Source: JAJEFO01 sp965208685 (GTDB taxonomy: Bacteria; Pseudomonadota; Alphaproteobacteria; Rhodobacterales; Rhodobacteraceae). Taken from it: 64,000 nucleotides of DNA. The position numbers and the translations under genes were made by a program. A model generated the notes under the pieces. It was not told the origin of the DNA, did no database searches, and was given only the letters and a program-made list of their open reading frames with translations. The stretch covers positions 3,658,001-3,722,000 of the forward strand of contig CBDBPL010000007.1 of NCBI GenBank assembly GCA_965208685.1, given 5' to 3'. Of the stretch, positions 62,966-64,000 are shown one piece after another. Positions within the stretch are counted from its first letter, which is position 1, and each line of letters begins with the position of its first letter.

Positions 62966-64000
62966 CTAAGCGGCTCTCCGGACCGATCCGAAACGCCCAT
63001 AGAATCCTTCGCCGGACTTCGCCAGTTCGGACAGGAGAGAAGGCTGCGCGAAACGCGCGCCGAACCGGGCTTCAAGGTCAACGCAGATTTCCATCGCCCG
63101 CCCGGCTCCGGTCATGTCGAGCCAAGAGAACGGACCGCCGGACCAAGGCGCAAACCCCCACCCAAGGATCGCGCCGACATCACCTTCGCGAATGTCGCTC
63201 AGCACACCCTCCTCGAGCGCCCGCACGGCTTCCAGCGCCTGCACCATCATCAGCCTGTTCTGGACCTCATCCAGCGGGGGGATGCCCTCGCCCCCGAACC
63301 TCTCTCGCAATCCCCCCCAAAGGCCCGTGCGCTTGCCGGCCGTGTCATACGCGTAGAAGCCGGATCCGGCCTTGCGGCCCAGCCGCCCCTGGTCGGCCAT
63401 CCAGAACAGGACCTCGTCAACGGCCTCGTCAGGATAGGATTCCCCCATGGCCGCGCGGGTTGCCTTGGCGATCTTGACGCCCAAATCGATCGAGGTCTCG
63501 TCAACGAGCTGCAGGGGGCCGAGCGGGAACCCAAGCAGCTTCGCGGCGTTCTCGACCAGCGCCGGCTCCACCCCTTCGCCGACCATCCGCAGACCTTCGT
63601 TGATGTAGGGAACGATGCAGCGATTGGCATAGAAGAAACGCGCATCGTTCACGACAATCGGCGTTTTCCGAATCTGGCGCACATAGTCCAGCGCCTTGGC
63701 GACGGCCCGATCGCCCGTCTTGGCACCCTTGATGATCTCGACCAGGAGCATCCGGTCGACGGGGCTGAAAAAGTGAATGCCTATGAACTGCTTCGGACGA
63801 ACGCTTGCCTGGGCCAGCTCGCTGATCGGCAGGGTCGAGGTGTTCGTGGCAAAAATGCACTCGTCACCCACAATCCTCTCGACACTCCTCGTGATGTCCG
63901 CCTTCACGTCAGGATCCTCGAACACAGCCTCGACGATCAGGTCACAGCCGTCCAGAGAAGCGAGATCTGCGGTGGCCAGGATCCTTCCCAGGACCTCTGC
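62966..64000 (-). CDS. 3-hydroxyacyl-CoA dehydrogenase (FadB/FadJ type), 3' part
   Basis: The last 344 codons of a multifunctional beta-oxidation enzyme; the N-terminal enoyl-CoA hydratase part and the start lie beyond the window. Visible are the end of the NAD-binding domain (DLIVEAVFEDPDVK, FATNTSTLPISELA), the catalytic-His segment GIHFFSPVDRMLLVEII, and the two C-terminal dehydrogenase domains (FFYANRCIVPYINEG; ILGWGFAPWSGGPFSWLD). It oxidises 3-hydroxyacyl-CoA to 3-ketoacyl-CoA. A thiolase gene would be expected upstream. Confidence 0.92.
   Translation of the reverse strand, partial: AEVLGRILATADLASLDGCDLIVEAVFEDPDVKADITRSVERIVGDECIFATNTSTLPISELAQASVRPKQFIGIHFFSPVDRMLLVEIIKGAKTGDRAVAKALDYVRQIRKTPIVVNDARFFYANRCIVPYINEGLRMVGEGVEPALVENAAKLLGFPLGPLQLVDETSIDLGVKIAKATRAAMGESYPDEAVDEVLFWMADQGRLGRKAGSGFYAYDTAGKRTGLWGGLRERFGGEGIPPLDEVQNRLMMVQALEAVRALEEGVLSDIREGDVGAILGWGFAPWSGGPFSWLDMTGAGRAMEICVDLEARFGARFAQPSLLSELAKSGEGFYGRFGSVRRAA

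Overview
The window is chromosomal DNA from a high-GC alphaproteobacterium, most likely a member of Rhodobacterales. The reasons are an Aap/Bzt-type amino-acid ABC transporter, an ATP12-type F1 assembly chaperone, the 44-residue aa3 oxidase subunit IV, a MOSC protein between yidC and yihA, and a single-cluster ferredoxin paired with a SixA-like phosphatase. No rRNA, tRNA or CRISPR array was recognised.

Layout. (1) 1-1404: an IS element with an intact DDE transposase, ending just upstream of the rpmH promoter. (2) 1521-11289 (+): the rpmH-rnpA-yidD ... yidC-MOSC-yihA-argB block. It is interrupted after yidD by an accessory patch (2500-5731): an HNH-like fragment, a large PLD-nuclease/P-loop ATPase fusion and a Phd/PIN toxin-antitoxin pair with a palindromic operator, followed by ttcA. 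(3) 11561-12543 (-): a second PIN toxin-antitoxin pair with its own promoter and inverted repeat. (4) 13153-16243 (+): acyl-CoA synthetase, a ferredoxin whose 5' end is tandemly duplicated, and sixA. (5) 16319-20898 (-): aapJQMP amino-acid uptake operon. (6) 21117-24673 (-): rarA-crcB-rluA-type synthase-ATP12. (7) 24855-45091 (-): str, S10, spc and alpha ribosomal gene clusters in one near-continuous array from rpsL to rplQ. A 2OG-Fe(II) oxygenase gene lies between rplP and rpmC. Recognisable promoters occur before rpsL, rpmC, rplO and rpsM. (8) 45243-57601 (-): rpoC, rpoB, then a tnpB relic (+) and ppk2, then rplL and rplJ. The usual rplJL-rpoBC unit is therefore split. (9) 57989-61492 (-): fdhD-mobA-mobB-moeA, molybdenum cofactor and formate dehydrogenase maturation. 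(10) 61551-62575 (+): azlCD. (11) 62705-64000 (-): aa3 oxidase subunit IV and the 3' part of a fadB/fadJ-type beta-oxidation gene that runs off the window.

The core of the window is translation and transcription machinery. Promoters of one recurring design (TTGAxx/TTGCAx, 17-bp spacer, TAxxxx) divide it into transcription units. The most interesting parts are the PLD-ATPase/HNH patch, the oxygenase embedded next to L16, the split rplJL/rpoBC unit carrying a TnpB relic and a palindromic rpoB leader, and the 116-bp duplication that left a truncated decoy of the ferredoxin start.
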